34,298 nt of DNA, taken from Streptomyces sp. WM6378 (GTDB lineage Bacteria; Actinomycetota; Actinomycetes; Streptomycetales; Streptomycetaceae). The notes below the pieces were generated by a model. That model did no database searches. It was not told where the DNA came from and saw nothing but the letters and a program-made list of their open reading frames with translations. The stretch is taken from assembly GCF_001279695.1 (NCBI RefSeq), contig NZ_LGDD01000340.1, positions 1-34,298 on the forward strand. Direction: 5' to 3'. The position numbers and the translations under genes were made by a program. Of the stretch, positions 15,719-23,425 are shown in pieces (the first letter of the stretch is position 1; each line of letters begins with the position of its first letter).

Positions 15719-16963
15719 GTGCGACGACGTGTACGGGTGGCGCGGCTCGGCTGTGTGCTCACGGCGATGACGTTCTGTACGGTGCTCGGCCCGGCCCCCG
15801 CGCAGGCCGCGACCGCGCCCCGGCAGGCCACCGTCGAGGAGCAGCGCCTCGACGAGGCGGTGCCGAAGGAGATCCTGGCGCGCAGCGGATTCGCCGACGT
15901 GGCACCGGAGTTCACGCGGAAGCTGGCGGCCACCCGGTCCTACGGTGCGGCCCAGCGGCTCGTCGAGCGCGAGGGGACGCGGCTGTGGAAGCGGGCGGTG
16001 GACCGGGTGCAGGGGCGTGGCCCGGCGGGCGGCGACCTGAGCCGTGACGACGACCGCCCGCTGTACTGGGCCCGGCTCGGCCTCACCCGTGAACTCCGGC
16101 TCTGGGAGCCGGAGTTCGGCCTCCCGGAGGCCGACCGCGGCAAGCTCATGGACCGCCTTGAGCAGACCTCGCGCGGGCAGAGCAGCGTCGACTATCCCGA
16201 CGGCAAGGGCTTCAAGAGGATCCTGCTGACCGGCTTCGACCCGTTCACGCTGGACAGCGACATCCGGATCAGCAATCCGTCGGGGGCGACCGCGCTCGCC
16301 CTGGACGGCACCTGGATCCGCACCGCCGACGGGCAGCTCGCGCGCATCGAGACCGTCACCTTCCCGGTGCGCTGGCAGGACTTCGCGGACGGTGTGGTCG
16401 AGAAGGCGCTCGCGCCGGTGCTGCCGAAGGTGGACGCCTTCACGACGGTGAGCCAGGGCCGGGTCGGCCGCATCGACGTCGAGCGGTTCAACGGGGCCTG
16501 GCGGGGCGGCTTCCCGGACAACGACAACGCGTCGAGCACCGGGCAGGTCCCGGTGAGCGACCCGGCGACCCAGCCGCAGTGGACCCGGACGACCCTGCCG
16601 TACCAGGACATCGTGGCCGCGAACACCGGCCGCTTCCCGGTGTACGACCACACCGACGTCACCGAGATCCCGGCCGGCGCGACGGCCCCGGAGGACCGCC
16701 CCGACGGGCCGACCCCGGGCTCCACCGCGCGGGCCGGGGGCGGCGGCGACTACCTCTCGAACGAGATCGCCTACCGCGCCACCCTGCTCCGCGACCGCCT
16801 GGGCCTGAGCATCCCGGGCGGCCATGTGCACACCCCGGTCCTGCAGTTCGGGCCGGGCAACACCGATCCGGCGACGGGCACGGTGACGGATCCCCAGTTC
16901 GTACGCAACCGGCTGGACATCGTGGCGCAGCTGCGGGAGATCGTGCGGGTGGCGGCGGAATAG
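15719..16963 (+). CDS. exported pyroglutamyl-peptidase-like protein, catalytic Cys replaced by Ser
   Basis: A 414-aa protein with a signal peptide (basic MRRRVRVARLG, hydrophobic core, AQAA cleavage region), an N-terminal helical domain of about 140 residues, then a peptidase-C15 fold starting ILLTGFDPF. The catalytic Glu is present as Glu255 (IDVERFNGAW), and the His as His371 (GGHVHTPVL). The segment that normally reads YxCN with the nucleophile Cys reads GDYLSNEIAYR, with Ser347 at that place. The enzyme may be inactive, may use Ser, or may have become a binding protein. GTG 15719 has GGAAGGA 6 nt upstream; an earlier GTG at 15674 would put 15 extra residues before the signal peptide. Typical C15 enzymes are about 215 aa and cytosolic, so this is an unusual exported, extended form. 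Confidence 0.82.
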   Translation: MRRRVRVARLGCVLTAMTFCTVLGPAPAQAATAPRQATVEEQRLDEAVPKEILARSGFADVAPEFTRKLAATRSYGAAQRLVEREGTRLWKRAVDRVQGRGPAGGDLSRDDDRPLYWARLGLTRELRLWEPEFGLPEADRGKLMDRLEQTSRGQSSVDYPDGKGFKRILLTGFDPFTLDSDIRISNPSGATALALDGTWIRTADGQLARIETVTFPVRWQDFADGVVEKALAPVLPKVDAFTTVSQGRVGRIDVERFNGAWRGGFPDNDNASSTGQVPVSDPATQPQWTRTTLPYQDIVAANTGRFPVYDHTDVTEIPAGATAPEDRPDGPTPGSTARAGGGGDYLSNEIAYRATLLRDRLGLSIPGGHVHTPVLQFGPGNTDPATGTVTDPQFVRNRLDIVAQLREIVRVAAE

Positions 16964-16973
16964 CCCCCCCGAA

Positions 16974-17004
16974 GGGCCCGCACGGATCAACTCCGGGCGG
17001 GCCC
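16974..17004. terminator. bidirectional hairpin terminator
   Basis: GGGCCCGC (16974-16981) pairs with GCGGGCCC (16997-17004) across a 15-nt loop, and flanking C7 and G5 runs can extend the stem past a GAA bulge. It lies between the convergent C15-like and PepSY genes, within 11 nt of one stop and 9 nt of the other. Confidence 0.6.
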
Positions 17005-17012
17005 GGGGGAGT

Positions 17013-18407
17013 TCAGGACTGCTTCACGATCCTGCCGCGCAGGCCGAGCAGCGCGTCGACGGCCAGGAAGGCCAGCAGGCTGATCCCGAGGAGCGGGACG
17101 AACCAGCCGACCACCGCGGTCACCGCCGCGAGCGGGAGCAGCGCCGGCAGCGGCACCTTGCGCCAGGCGCCCCGCGGCTGCGGGCGCCCGACGCCGAGCG
17201 CACGCGCCTTGGTGGGCCTGCGCTGCCACCACATGCGGTAGCCCCAGACGATGAGCGCCATCAGCGCCACGGCGAGGACGGCCAGGGCGAGCTGGTTGGG
17301 CAGGCCCAGGAAGACGCCCATGTGCGCGTCGATGCCGAACCGGGTCAGCTGGGCGAGGACCGGGTAGTCGGAGAAGCGCAGCACGTCCATGACCTTGCCG
17401 TCGGCGGGGTCGATGGCGACCGCGTCGAGGTGCACGGGGAACTCGGTGTCGCGCTCGCGCACCACGAAGCCCTTGCCCGCACTGGGCAGGCTGATCTGGA
17501 TGCTCGCCCGTACGCCCTGGTCACGGGCGGTCTCGGCGACCTGGTCCAGGGTGAGCGTGGAGGGCGCGGCGGGCGGCATGACCATGCCCTCGTGGTGCTC
17601 GTGGCCCCCGCTCGTGCCTCCGGCGGTGGCCGCCGCGACGGTGGGGGTGGCGCCGCCGAGCCGGTCCTTGAGATCGGCGATGTTCTCGCCCGCGTACCGC
17701 GACCAGGTGAGGCCGGTCGCGGAGAGCAGCACCAGGCCGACCACCGCCCACAGGCCGACCGAGCCGTGCCAGGACAGGGTGCGGCGACGGCCGGTGAGCC
17801 CGCGCTCGGGGCGAAGGAGCCTCGCCCGCCTGCGCCGCCCGACCCACAGCGCGAGTCCGCCGAGGGCGACGACCCAGAGCCAACTGGCCGCCAATTCACT
17901 GTAGTTGCGGCCGAACTCGCCGAGTTTGAGGTCGGCGTGGAAGGAGGAGAGCCAGCTGCGCAGCGGGAGCGCGCCCGAGCTTCCGGTGCTGGGGAGGGCG
18001 CCGCGTACGTCGTTGGTGTACGGGTTGACGAAGACGGCGAGGGACTCGTCCTCGGCGAGGCCCGGGGTCTTCATCAGGACGCGGGTGGTGGCGCCTTCCT
18101 CGGGCGAGGGCCAGACCGCGGTCACATAGCCCTCGGGGTGGGCGGCCTTCGCGGCGGCGACCTGGGCGGTGAGCGGCTGGGTGGCCTCGCCCACGGGGAC
18201 CCGCAGTTCGTGCCCGTACAGGACGTTCTCGGCCTGGAAGGACAGCGCGTAGAGCAGACCGGTGACGGCGGCCAGGAAGAGGAGCGGGGCGATCAGGACG
18301 CCCGCGTAGAAGTGCAGCCGCAGGACGAGGGGGCGAAGTGCGGCCCAGACGGAAGGCCGTGGGGTGCTGGATGGCGCGGTTTCCCGCGATGGAGTGTCGA
18401 CGGACAT
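17013..18407 (-). CDS. PepSY-associated membrane protein
   Basis: A 464-aa inner-membrane protein of the PepSY_TM type. A first helix (about residues 28-55, HFYAGVLIAPLLFLAAVTGL) is followed by an extracytoplasmic PepSY domain, two central helices (near WLWVVALGGLALW and LWAVVGLVLLSATGLTW), a second extracytoplasmic PepSY domain, and C-terminal helices (LALAVLAVALMALIVW and others). Conserved His residues near the helix ends (LHFYAG, SSFHADLKL, SWHGSVGL, DAHMGVFLG) are typical of the family and probably bind haem or metal. The second domain opens with GGHEHHEGMVM, a Met/His cluster suited to copper. Relatives accompany iron-siderophore or metal reduction systems. It lies 69 nt downstream of a Met/His-rich membrane protein on the same strand, probably one operon. 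Confidence 0.85.
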   Translation of the reverse strand: MSVDTPSRETAPSSTPRPSVWAALRPLVLRLHFYAGVLIAPLLFLAAVTGLLYALSFQAENVLYGHELRVPVGEATQPLTAQVAAAKAAHPEGYVTAVWPSPEEGATTRVLMKTPGLAEDESLAVFVNPYTNDVRGALPSTGSSGALPLRSWLSSFHADLKLGEFGRNYSELAASWLWVVALGGLALWVGRRRRARLLRPERGLTGRRRTLSWHGSVGLWAVVGLVLLSATGLTWSRYAGENIADLKDRLGGATPTVAAATAGGTSGGHEHHEGMVMPPAAPSTLTLDQVAETARDQGVRASIQISLPSAGKGFVVRERDTEFPVHLDAVAIDPADGKVMDVLRFSDYPVLAQLTRFGIDAHMGVFLGLPNQLALAVLAVALMALIVWGYRMWWQRRPTKARALGVGRPQPRGAWRKVPLPALLPLAAVTAVVGWFVPLLGISLLAFLAVDALLGLRGRIVKQS

Positions 18408-18476
18408 GAGGATCCTGAATCCTGACGATCGGCGTGGGCATGGGTGAAGGGACCCCTGGCCACGCCCCGCGCCGGA

Positions 18477-19271
18477 TCAGGCGAGGGCGAGCCGGCCGGG
18501 GGCCGTGGCTCGGGTGACTCCCCGGGCCGGCGGACCCCGCCGGATGAAGGCGTGACTGTGCACCGCGCCGCGCAGCCTCGGACGCGGGCGGTGGTGCGGG
18601 CGCGGTCTGCGTACGGGCCGCGACGGCGCGGGCACGCAGGTGCGTACGAGAGCGAGGGCGCGGCGCAGCGGCCGGGCGGCAAGCACGCCGAGCGCGCCGA
18701 CGGCCCTGGCCAGCCGGAACGCGGCGGCCTCGCCGCGCCACAGCCAGATGCCGCAGATCAGGGCGGCCAGGAGGTGCGCGGCGAGCATGCCGCCGGACAT
18801 GGTGTGCGCGGCGGCGTCCATGGCCATGGCGTGCGCCTGGCCGGCTGCCCCGGCCATGGAGTCCATGCCCGCCATGCCGGGCATGTCCTGCATCGCGTGG
18901 CTGTCGGGCGGGTCCGGCATGAGGTGGACGTACCGGGCGCCGCACGTCATCGTCGGCATGGGCATGGGCACGGCCGTCGAGTCCGACCCGTGCGCCGTCC
19001 CCGGCATCCCGGCCATCGGCTGGGTCTTGGCGAAGAGGACGTGCAGGGCGCCCTGGGCCGCGACCTGGCCGCCCGCGATGGCGGCGACCCCGCGCTGCCG
19101 CCCGGCCGCGCACCAGGCGACCGCTCCGGTGGCGACGAAGGCGGCGAGTAGCACGGGCAGCGGAATGTCATGCCCAGACATGGACGAATGCCCCACCGCG
19201 GCCAAAGCGACGCATAACGCCGCGAACATCGCGGCCCGCAGGGTGCGCAGCGGCGACCGGGGATTCGTCAT
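18477..19271 (-). CDS. Met/His-rich small membrane protein
   Basis: A 264-aa protein I cannot assign to a named family. Helices appear near residues 10-28 (AAMFAALCVALAAVGHS), 32-50 (PLPVLLAAFVATGAVAW) and 58-72, and again near 160-185 (MLAAHLLAALICGIWLW). Between them is an extracytoplasmic loop extraordinarily rich in Met and His: TQPMAGMPGTAHG, VPMPMPTMTCG, DSHAMQDMPGMAGM, AHAMAMDAAAHTMSG. Such motifs bind Cu(I)/Cu(II) in copper proteins. The C terminus is a basic, His- and Arg-rich tail. The ATG at 19271 has no Shine-Dalgarno sequence and may be leaderless. Its place upstream of the PepSY gene suggests a copper or other metal-handling pair; that function is inference. Confidence 0.75.
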   Translation of the reverse strand: MTNPRSPLRTLRAAMFAALCVALAAVGHSSMSGHDIPLPVLLAAFVATGAVAWCAAGRQRGVAAIAGGQVAAQGALHVLFAKTQPMAGMPGTAHGSDSTAVPMPMPTMTCGARYVHLMPDPPDSHAMQDMPGMAGMDSMAGAAGQAHAMAMDAAAHTMSGGMLAAHLLAALICGIWLWRGEAAAFRLARAVGALGVLAARPLRRALALVRTCVPAPSRPVRRPRPHHRPRPRLRGAVHSHAFIRRGPPARGVTRATAPGRLALA

Positions 19272-19354
19272 GACGGCCAGATCATGCCATTTGCGCAGGC
19301 GGGCGTGGTGATGGGGGTGCCTGGCCCGGCACCAGGACGCGGTGCGGACACCCC

Positions 19355-19424
19355 CGGGGCTGCGCCCCGAACCCCGCTCCCCCTTCACCCGCGGACCGTG
19401 CGCGGCCGCTCGCGCAGTTCCCCG
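19355..19424. repeat. dispersed intergenic repeat, copy 2
   Basis: This begins with the hairpin CGGGGC-TGC-GCCCCG (19355-19369) and ends with CTCGCGCAGTTCCCCG (19409-19424), the same core that is found inverted at 12385-12412 and, with changes, at 34159-34174. It directly abuts the broken LysR gene on its right. Confidence 0.75.
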
Positions 19425-19706
19425 CAGGGCTTCCGGCCGAGCACCACGTACGTCGTGCAGGACTGGATCGCCAAGCAGGGCTTCGTCGCGGCCGGTCTCG
19501 GCGTGACGCTGCTGCCCGCGCTGGCCGCGGATTCGGTACGTGCCGACATCACTCTGGTCGCCATCCACCCCGACGACGTACCCCACCGGGCGATCTACGC
19601 GGCGACCCCGCGCGGCCTGGCCCAATCCCCCGCGACGGCCGCTTTTCTGGCCCAACTGAGGGAAACGGCAACGGAGTTGACGGCCAATGGCCCGCACGGC
19701 AGGTGA
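19425..19706 (+). pseudogene. C-terminal remnant of a LysR-family regulator
   Basis: About 93 codons encode the end of a LysR substrate-binding domain: QGFRPSTTYVVQDWIAKQ, then GFVAAGLGVTLLPALAADSV, the highly conserved late-domain block, and ATPRGLAQSPATAAFLAQLR before the stop at 19706. A full LysR protein is about 300 aa. The helix-turn-helix and the first half of the effector domain are absent, and the sequence upstream is a dispersed repeat rather than coding DNA. The open frame extends upstream to 19284, but those codons read as repeat-derived low-complexity protein. The product, if any, could not bind DNA. Loss probably accompanied a deletion with one end at the repeat. Confidence 0.85.
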
Positions 19707-19712
19707 CGGCCG

Positions 19713-20051
19713 CTACTGCCGCCAGATGACGGCCAGCGTCTTGCTCACCACGGCGACCGCCGCGAACACCAGCGCCGCACCGGTCCGCCCCGCGGCGGCC
19801 AGCGCGGCCGCGCCGCTGCCGAACCAGGCGAGCTCGAAGAGGACTCGTACCGTGCCGTGCGTCTTGCGTTTGGCGTCGGGTGCCCCGAACAGCGCCCACA
19901 GGACGGCGAGTACGACCGGGGCGCCGATGCCGAGCAGGATCCGCAGCGGCCAGCCCGCGTCGCGGGCGAAGCCCCAGTAACCGGCCGCCCCGAGGACCGC
20001 CACTTCGAGGAGGAAGATCAGCAGCAGGTTGAGCGGCTTGAGGAGCTTCAT
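19713..20051 (-). CDS. YrdB/DUF2568 family small membrane protein
   Basis: A 112-aa integral membrane protein with four predicted helices: LLLIFLLEVAVLGAAGYWGF, WPLRILLGIGAPVVLAVLWA, a third near LFELAWFGSGAAALAAA and a last short one near ALVFAAVAVVSKTLAVIW. The conserved loop LFGAPDAKRKTHG between helices 2 and 3 is the DUF2568 hallmark. The function is unknown. ATG 20051 (MKLLKPLN) is favoured because related proteins begin this way; an ATG at 20069 would add six basic residues and cannot be excluded. Neither start has a good ribosome site. The gene is convergent with the LysR remnant, 6 nt apart. Confidence 0.85.
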   Translation of the reverse strand: MKLLKPLNLLLIFLLEVAVLGAAGYWGFARDAGWPLRILLGIGAPVVLAVLWALFGAPDAKRKTHGTVRVLFELAWFGSGAAALAAAGRTGAALVFAAVAVVSKTLAVIWRQ

Positions 20052-20108
20052 CCGGCCACGCCGGCGCATTCGGTCATGCCGCGATGCTGACCGGAACCAC
20101 CCCCGGGA

Positions 20109-20966
20109 TCAAGGGCTTTCCGGGATGCGGACCGATCCTTGACCGGCGCCGACGACCCTTCCGGACCCGTTCGCTTCGCCAACGCCAACGCCGTCGCCGT
20201 CGCCGTCGTCGTCACCGGCATCGGCCGACTCGCCGAGCAGGTCCCGCACCATCAGCGTCGCGCCCGCGACCGCGCCCGGCATCAGGAAGACCGCGACCAG
20301 CGGGACCACGAAGGCGAGGGCGAGCGGCACGCCGAAGCCCAGGACCATCAGGCGGCGCGAGCGCAACAGGGCCAGGCGGGGCCGCAGTTCCATGCCCCGG
20401 CGCTGGAGGGCGACCGCGGTCAGCTCCTCGGCGAGGAAGAAGCCGGTGACGCAGAAGCCGATCGCCGGGATCACGCTCTGGCCGATCACCGGAACGAAGC
20501 CGAGGCCGAAGAGCAGGATGCCGTAGAGGGCGACCCTGACCAGGATGCGCAGCGAGTCGCGGGCGGAGATCCACAGTTCGCGCCAGAGCGGCAGGTCCGA
20601 CTCGGGGGCCTCGCCGCCGCTCTCGGCCCGGTCGACGTCCCCGGACAGCTTCTCGTAGAAGGGCTGGCCGACGAGCAGGGTCACCGCCGTGAAGGAGATC
20701 ACGGCGAGGAACAGGCCGAGCGCGAAGACGAGCGCGGCGAGGAAGCCGCGGAAGAGGCCGAGCCAGGGCGAGGACCAGCCGTCGGCGAAGGGCGTCGCCC
20801 AGTCGATGAAGTCGTCGGCGCCGTAAGCGAGTCCGACCAGCGCGCCGACGTACATCACCAGGGTGATGAGGCCGGGCAGCAGCCCCATGCCCAGCGATCT
20901 TCCGTGGCCGGCGGCCCATCGCTGCCCCTTGACCAGATATCCGAAGCCCGCCCCTAGATCACGCAT
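20109..20966 (-). CDS. EI24/CysZ-like membrane protein
   Basis: A 285-aa multi-pass protein of the EI24 family (Pfam; related to CysZ). It begins MRDLGAGFGYLVKGQRWAAG, the typical amphipathic lead. Helices follow near LLPGLITLVMYVGALVGLAY, GFLAALVFALGLFLAVISFT, VALYGILLFGLGFVPVIGQS and VPLALAFVVPLVAVFLMPG. The loop GQPFYEKLSGDVDR and the Pro-rich FVPVIGQSVIPAIGF are characteristic. CysZ members transport sulfate, but the actinobacterial branch has no established substrate. The C-terminal tail is acidic and repetitive (DAGDDDGDGDGVGVGEANG), encoded by a run of GNC codons. The ATG at 20966 is 7 nt from a -10 box, so the mRNA is probably leaderless. Confidence 0.85.
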   Translation of the reverse strand: MRDLGAGFGYLVKGQRWAAGHGRSLGMGLLPGLITLVMYVGALVGLAYGADDFIDWATPFADGWSSPWLGLFRGFLAALVFALGLFLAVISFTAVTLLVGQPFYEKLSGDVDRAESGGEAPESDLPLWRELWISARDSLRILVRVALYGILLFGLGFVPVIGQSVIPAIGFCVTGFFLAEELTAVALQRRGMELRPRLALLRSRRLMVLGFGVPLALAFVVPLVAVFLMPGAVAGATLMVRDLLGESADAGDDDGDGDGVGVGEANGSGRVVGAGQGSVRIPESP

Positions 20967-20973
20967 GACACCG

Positions 20974-20979
20974 ACCTTA
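20974..20979 (-). promoter_or_regulatory. -10 box of leaderless promoter
   Basis: On the minus strand TAAGGT is followed by 7 nt and the ATG at 20966, with no Shine-Dalgarno sequence. This matches leaderless starts elsewhere in the window. Confidence 0.5.
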
Positions 20980-21094
20980 TCCGGCCGCCGTGGAGCCAGA
21001 TCCAGCCGCCTCAAAATTTCTCAGCGCTGCGGGAATGCACGGCGCTAACCAATGGGTTGTGCCCGTCAACAGCAACGATCCCGGGGGGACTTCA

Positions 21095-22276
21095 ATGTCG
21101 ACCATCAGCGGCACCGACATCAGCACCACGACCGCCGCCACCGTGCAGGGCACCGTGGCCGAGGGTTACGAGGCCGTGCGCGAGGAGTTCGCGGCGTTCG
21201 TGGCCGGCGAGGCGCACGACCCGGCGGCCCAGCTCGCCGCGTACAAGAACGGCCGTCTCGTCGTGGACCTGTGGTCCGGGGACGTCGCCGGGGACTCGCT
21301 GACCGGCGTCTTCTCCACCACCAAGGGCGCGGCCCACCTCGTGGTGGCGCTGCTCGTCCAGGACGGCGTACTCGACCTCGACCGCGAAGTCGCGTACTAC
21401 TGGCCCGAGTTCGCGGCCGAGGGCAAGGGCTCGGTGACCCTGCGGCAGCTCATCTCGCACCGCTCCGGCGTCATCGGCTCGGACGGCGGCTTCAGCCCCG
21501 AGGAGCTGGCCGACGACCGTGTGATCGCCGAACGGCTCGCGGGCCAGCGGCCGTTCTGGCAGCCGGGCACGGGCCACGGCTACCACGCGCTCGCGATCGG
21601 CGCGCTCACCGGCGAGGTGGTGCGGCGGGCGACCGGCCGCTCCATCCAGGAGATCTACGAGGAGCGCGTCCGCGCCCCGTACGGCCTGGACTTCTTCCTC
21701 GGCCTGCCCGAGGCCGAGCGGTCCCGCTACCGCGACGTGCTGCCGATGCTCCCGACGCCCGAGCAGCAGGCCGTCCTGGCGGCGAGCCCGCACGGCCGCT
21801 ACAACCGCCTGCCGATCGCGTTCAATACGAGCGCCGACCCGTCATTCGACCTGGTGGGCTTCGTCAACTCGCCCGCCTCGCTCGCCAAGAGCCCCGCCTC
21901 CGTGGGCGGTTCGGGCAACGCGCGTGGCATCGCCGGGATGTACGCGGCCGTCCTCGGCGAGTTCAACGGCCAGGGCCCGCTCCTGAAGCCGGACACGATC
22001 AGCGAGTTCGCCCGCATCCACTCGCACGGCGCCGACCTGGTCCTGGGCGTAACGTCCGCCTTCGGCCTCGGCTTCGAGGCGCTCGGCGTCTCCTACCCGG
22101 CGCTGGGCGCGGACACGTTCGGGCACAGCGGCGCCGCGGGCTCCCTCGCCTTCGGTGACCCGCGCTCGGGCCTCGCCTACGGCTACACGCGGCGCCGGTT
22201 CGCCTTCCCGGGCGGCGGCGCGCCGGAGAACGTGCAGCTGTCGCGCGCGGTCTACGACGCGGCGATCGCCCAGTAG
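21095..22276 (+). CDS. serine hydrolase, beta-lactamase family (EstB-like)
   Basis: A 393-aa protein with the beta-lactamase/DD-peptidase fold. The nucleophile motif is STTK in GVFSTTKGAAH. The second element is YHA in GHGYHALAIG (Tyr kept, Asn replaced by Ala), as in class VIII esterases. The third is HSG in TFGHSGAAGS. There is no signal peptide, so a cytosolic esterase role is likely rather than cell-wall or antibiotic hydrolysis. The ATG at 21095 follows a GGGGGGA ribosome site; an earlier in-frame ATG would add 35 unlikely residues. It is unrelated in detail to the smaller serine hydrolase at 4040, so this is not a local duplication. It is convergent with the iminopeptidase gene. Confidence 0.88.
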   Translation: MSTISGTDISTTTAATVQGTVAEGYEAVREEFAAFVAGEAHDPAAQLAAYKNGRLVVDLWSGDVAGDSLTGVFSTTKGAAHLVVALLVQDGVLDLDREVAYYWPEFAAEGKGSVTLRQLISHRSGVIGSDGGFSPEELADDRVIAERLAGQRPFWQPGTGHGYHALAIGALTGEVVRRATGRSIQEIYEERVRAPYGLDFFLGLPEAERSRYRDVLPMLPTPEQQAVLAASPHGRYNRLPIAFNTSADPSFDLVGFVNSPASLAKSPASVGGSGNARGIAGMYAAVLGEFNGQGPLLKPDTISEFARIHSHGADLVLGVTSAFGLGFEALGVSYPALGADTFGHSGAAGSLAFGDPRSGLAYGYTRRRFAFPGGGAPENVQLSRAVYDAAIAQ

Positions 22277-22287
22277 AGGGCGAATCC

Positions 22288-22314
22288 GGATCACTCAGTA
22301 TTGGATCGCTCAGT
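22288..22314. repeat. 12-bp direct repeat at a convergent gene junction
   Basis: GGATCACTCAGT (22288-22299) and GGATCGCTCAGT (22303-22314) differ by one base and are 15 bp apart start to start. The second copy covers the iminopeptidase stop codon. It could be a small duplication at the gene end. Confidence 0.7.
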
Positions 22315-23272
22315 GACGGGCGAACCTGTCGAGCGCCGCCTGGGCCGCCCCGCTCATGCCGGAGTGGCCCAGGCCGTGTCCGGCCTCGTCGATCACAAGG
22401 AGTTCGCAGCCCGGCCAGACCGCGGCGAGTGCCCGCGCCGGGTCGGGCGGCGAGCTCAGATCCTGCGCGCCGGCGATGAGGACGGCCGGGATTCCGCTCA
22501 ACTTCCGTACGCCTTCGACGAGTTGATCGTCATCCAGCCAAGCCGCGTGGCGCCAATAGTGGGTGACCAGGCGGGCGATGGTCATCCGGATGGCCGGGTC
22601 GGCGTAGCGCGAATCGCCGAAGTCGTCGACGAGTTGCGCGCCCGCCGGCCGTACGTGGGTGTCCTCCCAGCGGCACCAGTTCCGGGCAGCCTCCGCGCGC
22701 ACGGCCGGGTCGGGGTCGGCGAGCAGCCGGGCGTACGCGTCGACCACGCGCTCGCCCTCGCGGGGCCGGGCGGCGTCGCGGAAAGCCTCCCAGGCCTCGG
22801 GGAAGTGGACGCGGACGCCCTCGGTGATCCAGTCCACTTCGGCGCGGCTGGTCGTCACGACCGAGAAGAGGACGATCTCGCTGACCCGCTCCGGGTGCGT
22901 CTGCGCGTACGCCAGGCCGAGCGTGGAGCCCCAGGAGCCCCCGAACACGAGCCACTTGGCGATGCCGAGGTGCTCGCGGAGCTGCTCCATGTCCGCGATC
23001 AGGTGGTGAGTGGTGTTGGTTTCGAGGCCGGTCGCCGCGTCGCTGACGGGCGGCGTCGAGCGGCCGCAGCCGCGCTGGTCGAAGAGGACGACGCGGTAGC
23101 GGGCCGGGTCGAAATAGCGGCGCCAGAACGGCCCCGCGCCGGAGCCGGGCCCGCCGTGCACCACGACGGCGGGCTTTCCGTCCGCGTTTCCGCAGACTTC
23201 CCAGTGGACGAGGTTGCCGTCACCGGTGTCGAGCGTGCCGTGGTCGTACGGGGCCGTCTCGGGAAAGGTCAT
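22310..23272 (-). CDS. pip: proline iminopeptidase (alpha/beta hydrolase, S33)
   Basis: A 320-aa cytosolic enzyme that removes N-terminal proline from peptides. The oxyanion-hole motif HGGPGSG (residues 39-45), FDQRGCGRS and the nucleophile elbow GGSWGS with Ser113 are the standard S33 set. The Asp lies in AGAQDLSSP, and the catalytic His in DEAGHGLGHSG. The Arg/Glu-rich cap (RNWCRWEDTHV) that binds the peptide amino terminus is present. ATG 23272 (MTFPETAPYD) is chosen because family members begin near here; ATG 23284 would add four residues. No Shine-Dalgarno sequence is seen for either. Confidence 0.9.
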   Translation of the reverse strand: MTFPETAPYDHGTLDTGDGNLVHWEVCGNADGKPAVVVHGGPGSGAGPFWRRYFDPARYRVVLFDQRGCGRSTPPVSDAATGLETNTTHHLIADMEQLREHLGIAKWLVFGGSWGSTLGLAYAQTHPERVSEIVLFSVVTTSRAEVDWITEGVRVHFPEAWEAFRDAARPREGERVVDAYARLLADPDPAVRAEAARNWCRWEDTHVRPAGAQLVDDFGDSRYADPAIRMTIARLVTHYWRHAAWLDDDQLVEGVRKLSGIPAVLIAGAQDLSSPPDPARALAAVWPGCELLVIDEAGHGLGHSGMSGAAQAALDRFARH

Positions 23273-23377
23273 GCGGGCCAGCATGGCAAAGGAGCCCGCC
23301 CGGCCGGAAGGTCGCGCGGGCCGGCCTGACGAAAGACCTTGCCCGGCGGGAAGCGGGCGGGAAGGCCGGGCACGCGA

Positions 23378-23406
23378 AAGGACCGCACCCGTCGGGGCGC
23401 GGTCCT
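23378..23406 (-). terminator. terminator after the ohr gene
   Basis: AAGGACCGC (23378-23386) pairs with GCGGTCCTT (23398-23406) across an 11-nt loop, a perfect 9-bp stem beginning 20 nt past the ohr stop. On the minus strand the 3' arm ends in a short A/T-containing run. Confidence 0.75.
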
Positions 23407-23425
23407 TCGTTTCGCGGAGCGCTGG

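Noticed and set aside
19284..19706. Possibility that the LysR fragment is an intact 140-aa gene
   Set aside because: Its first part translates the dispersed repeat and has no helix-turn-helix or signal, so it is better read as a remnant.
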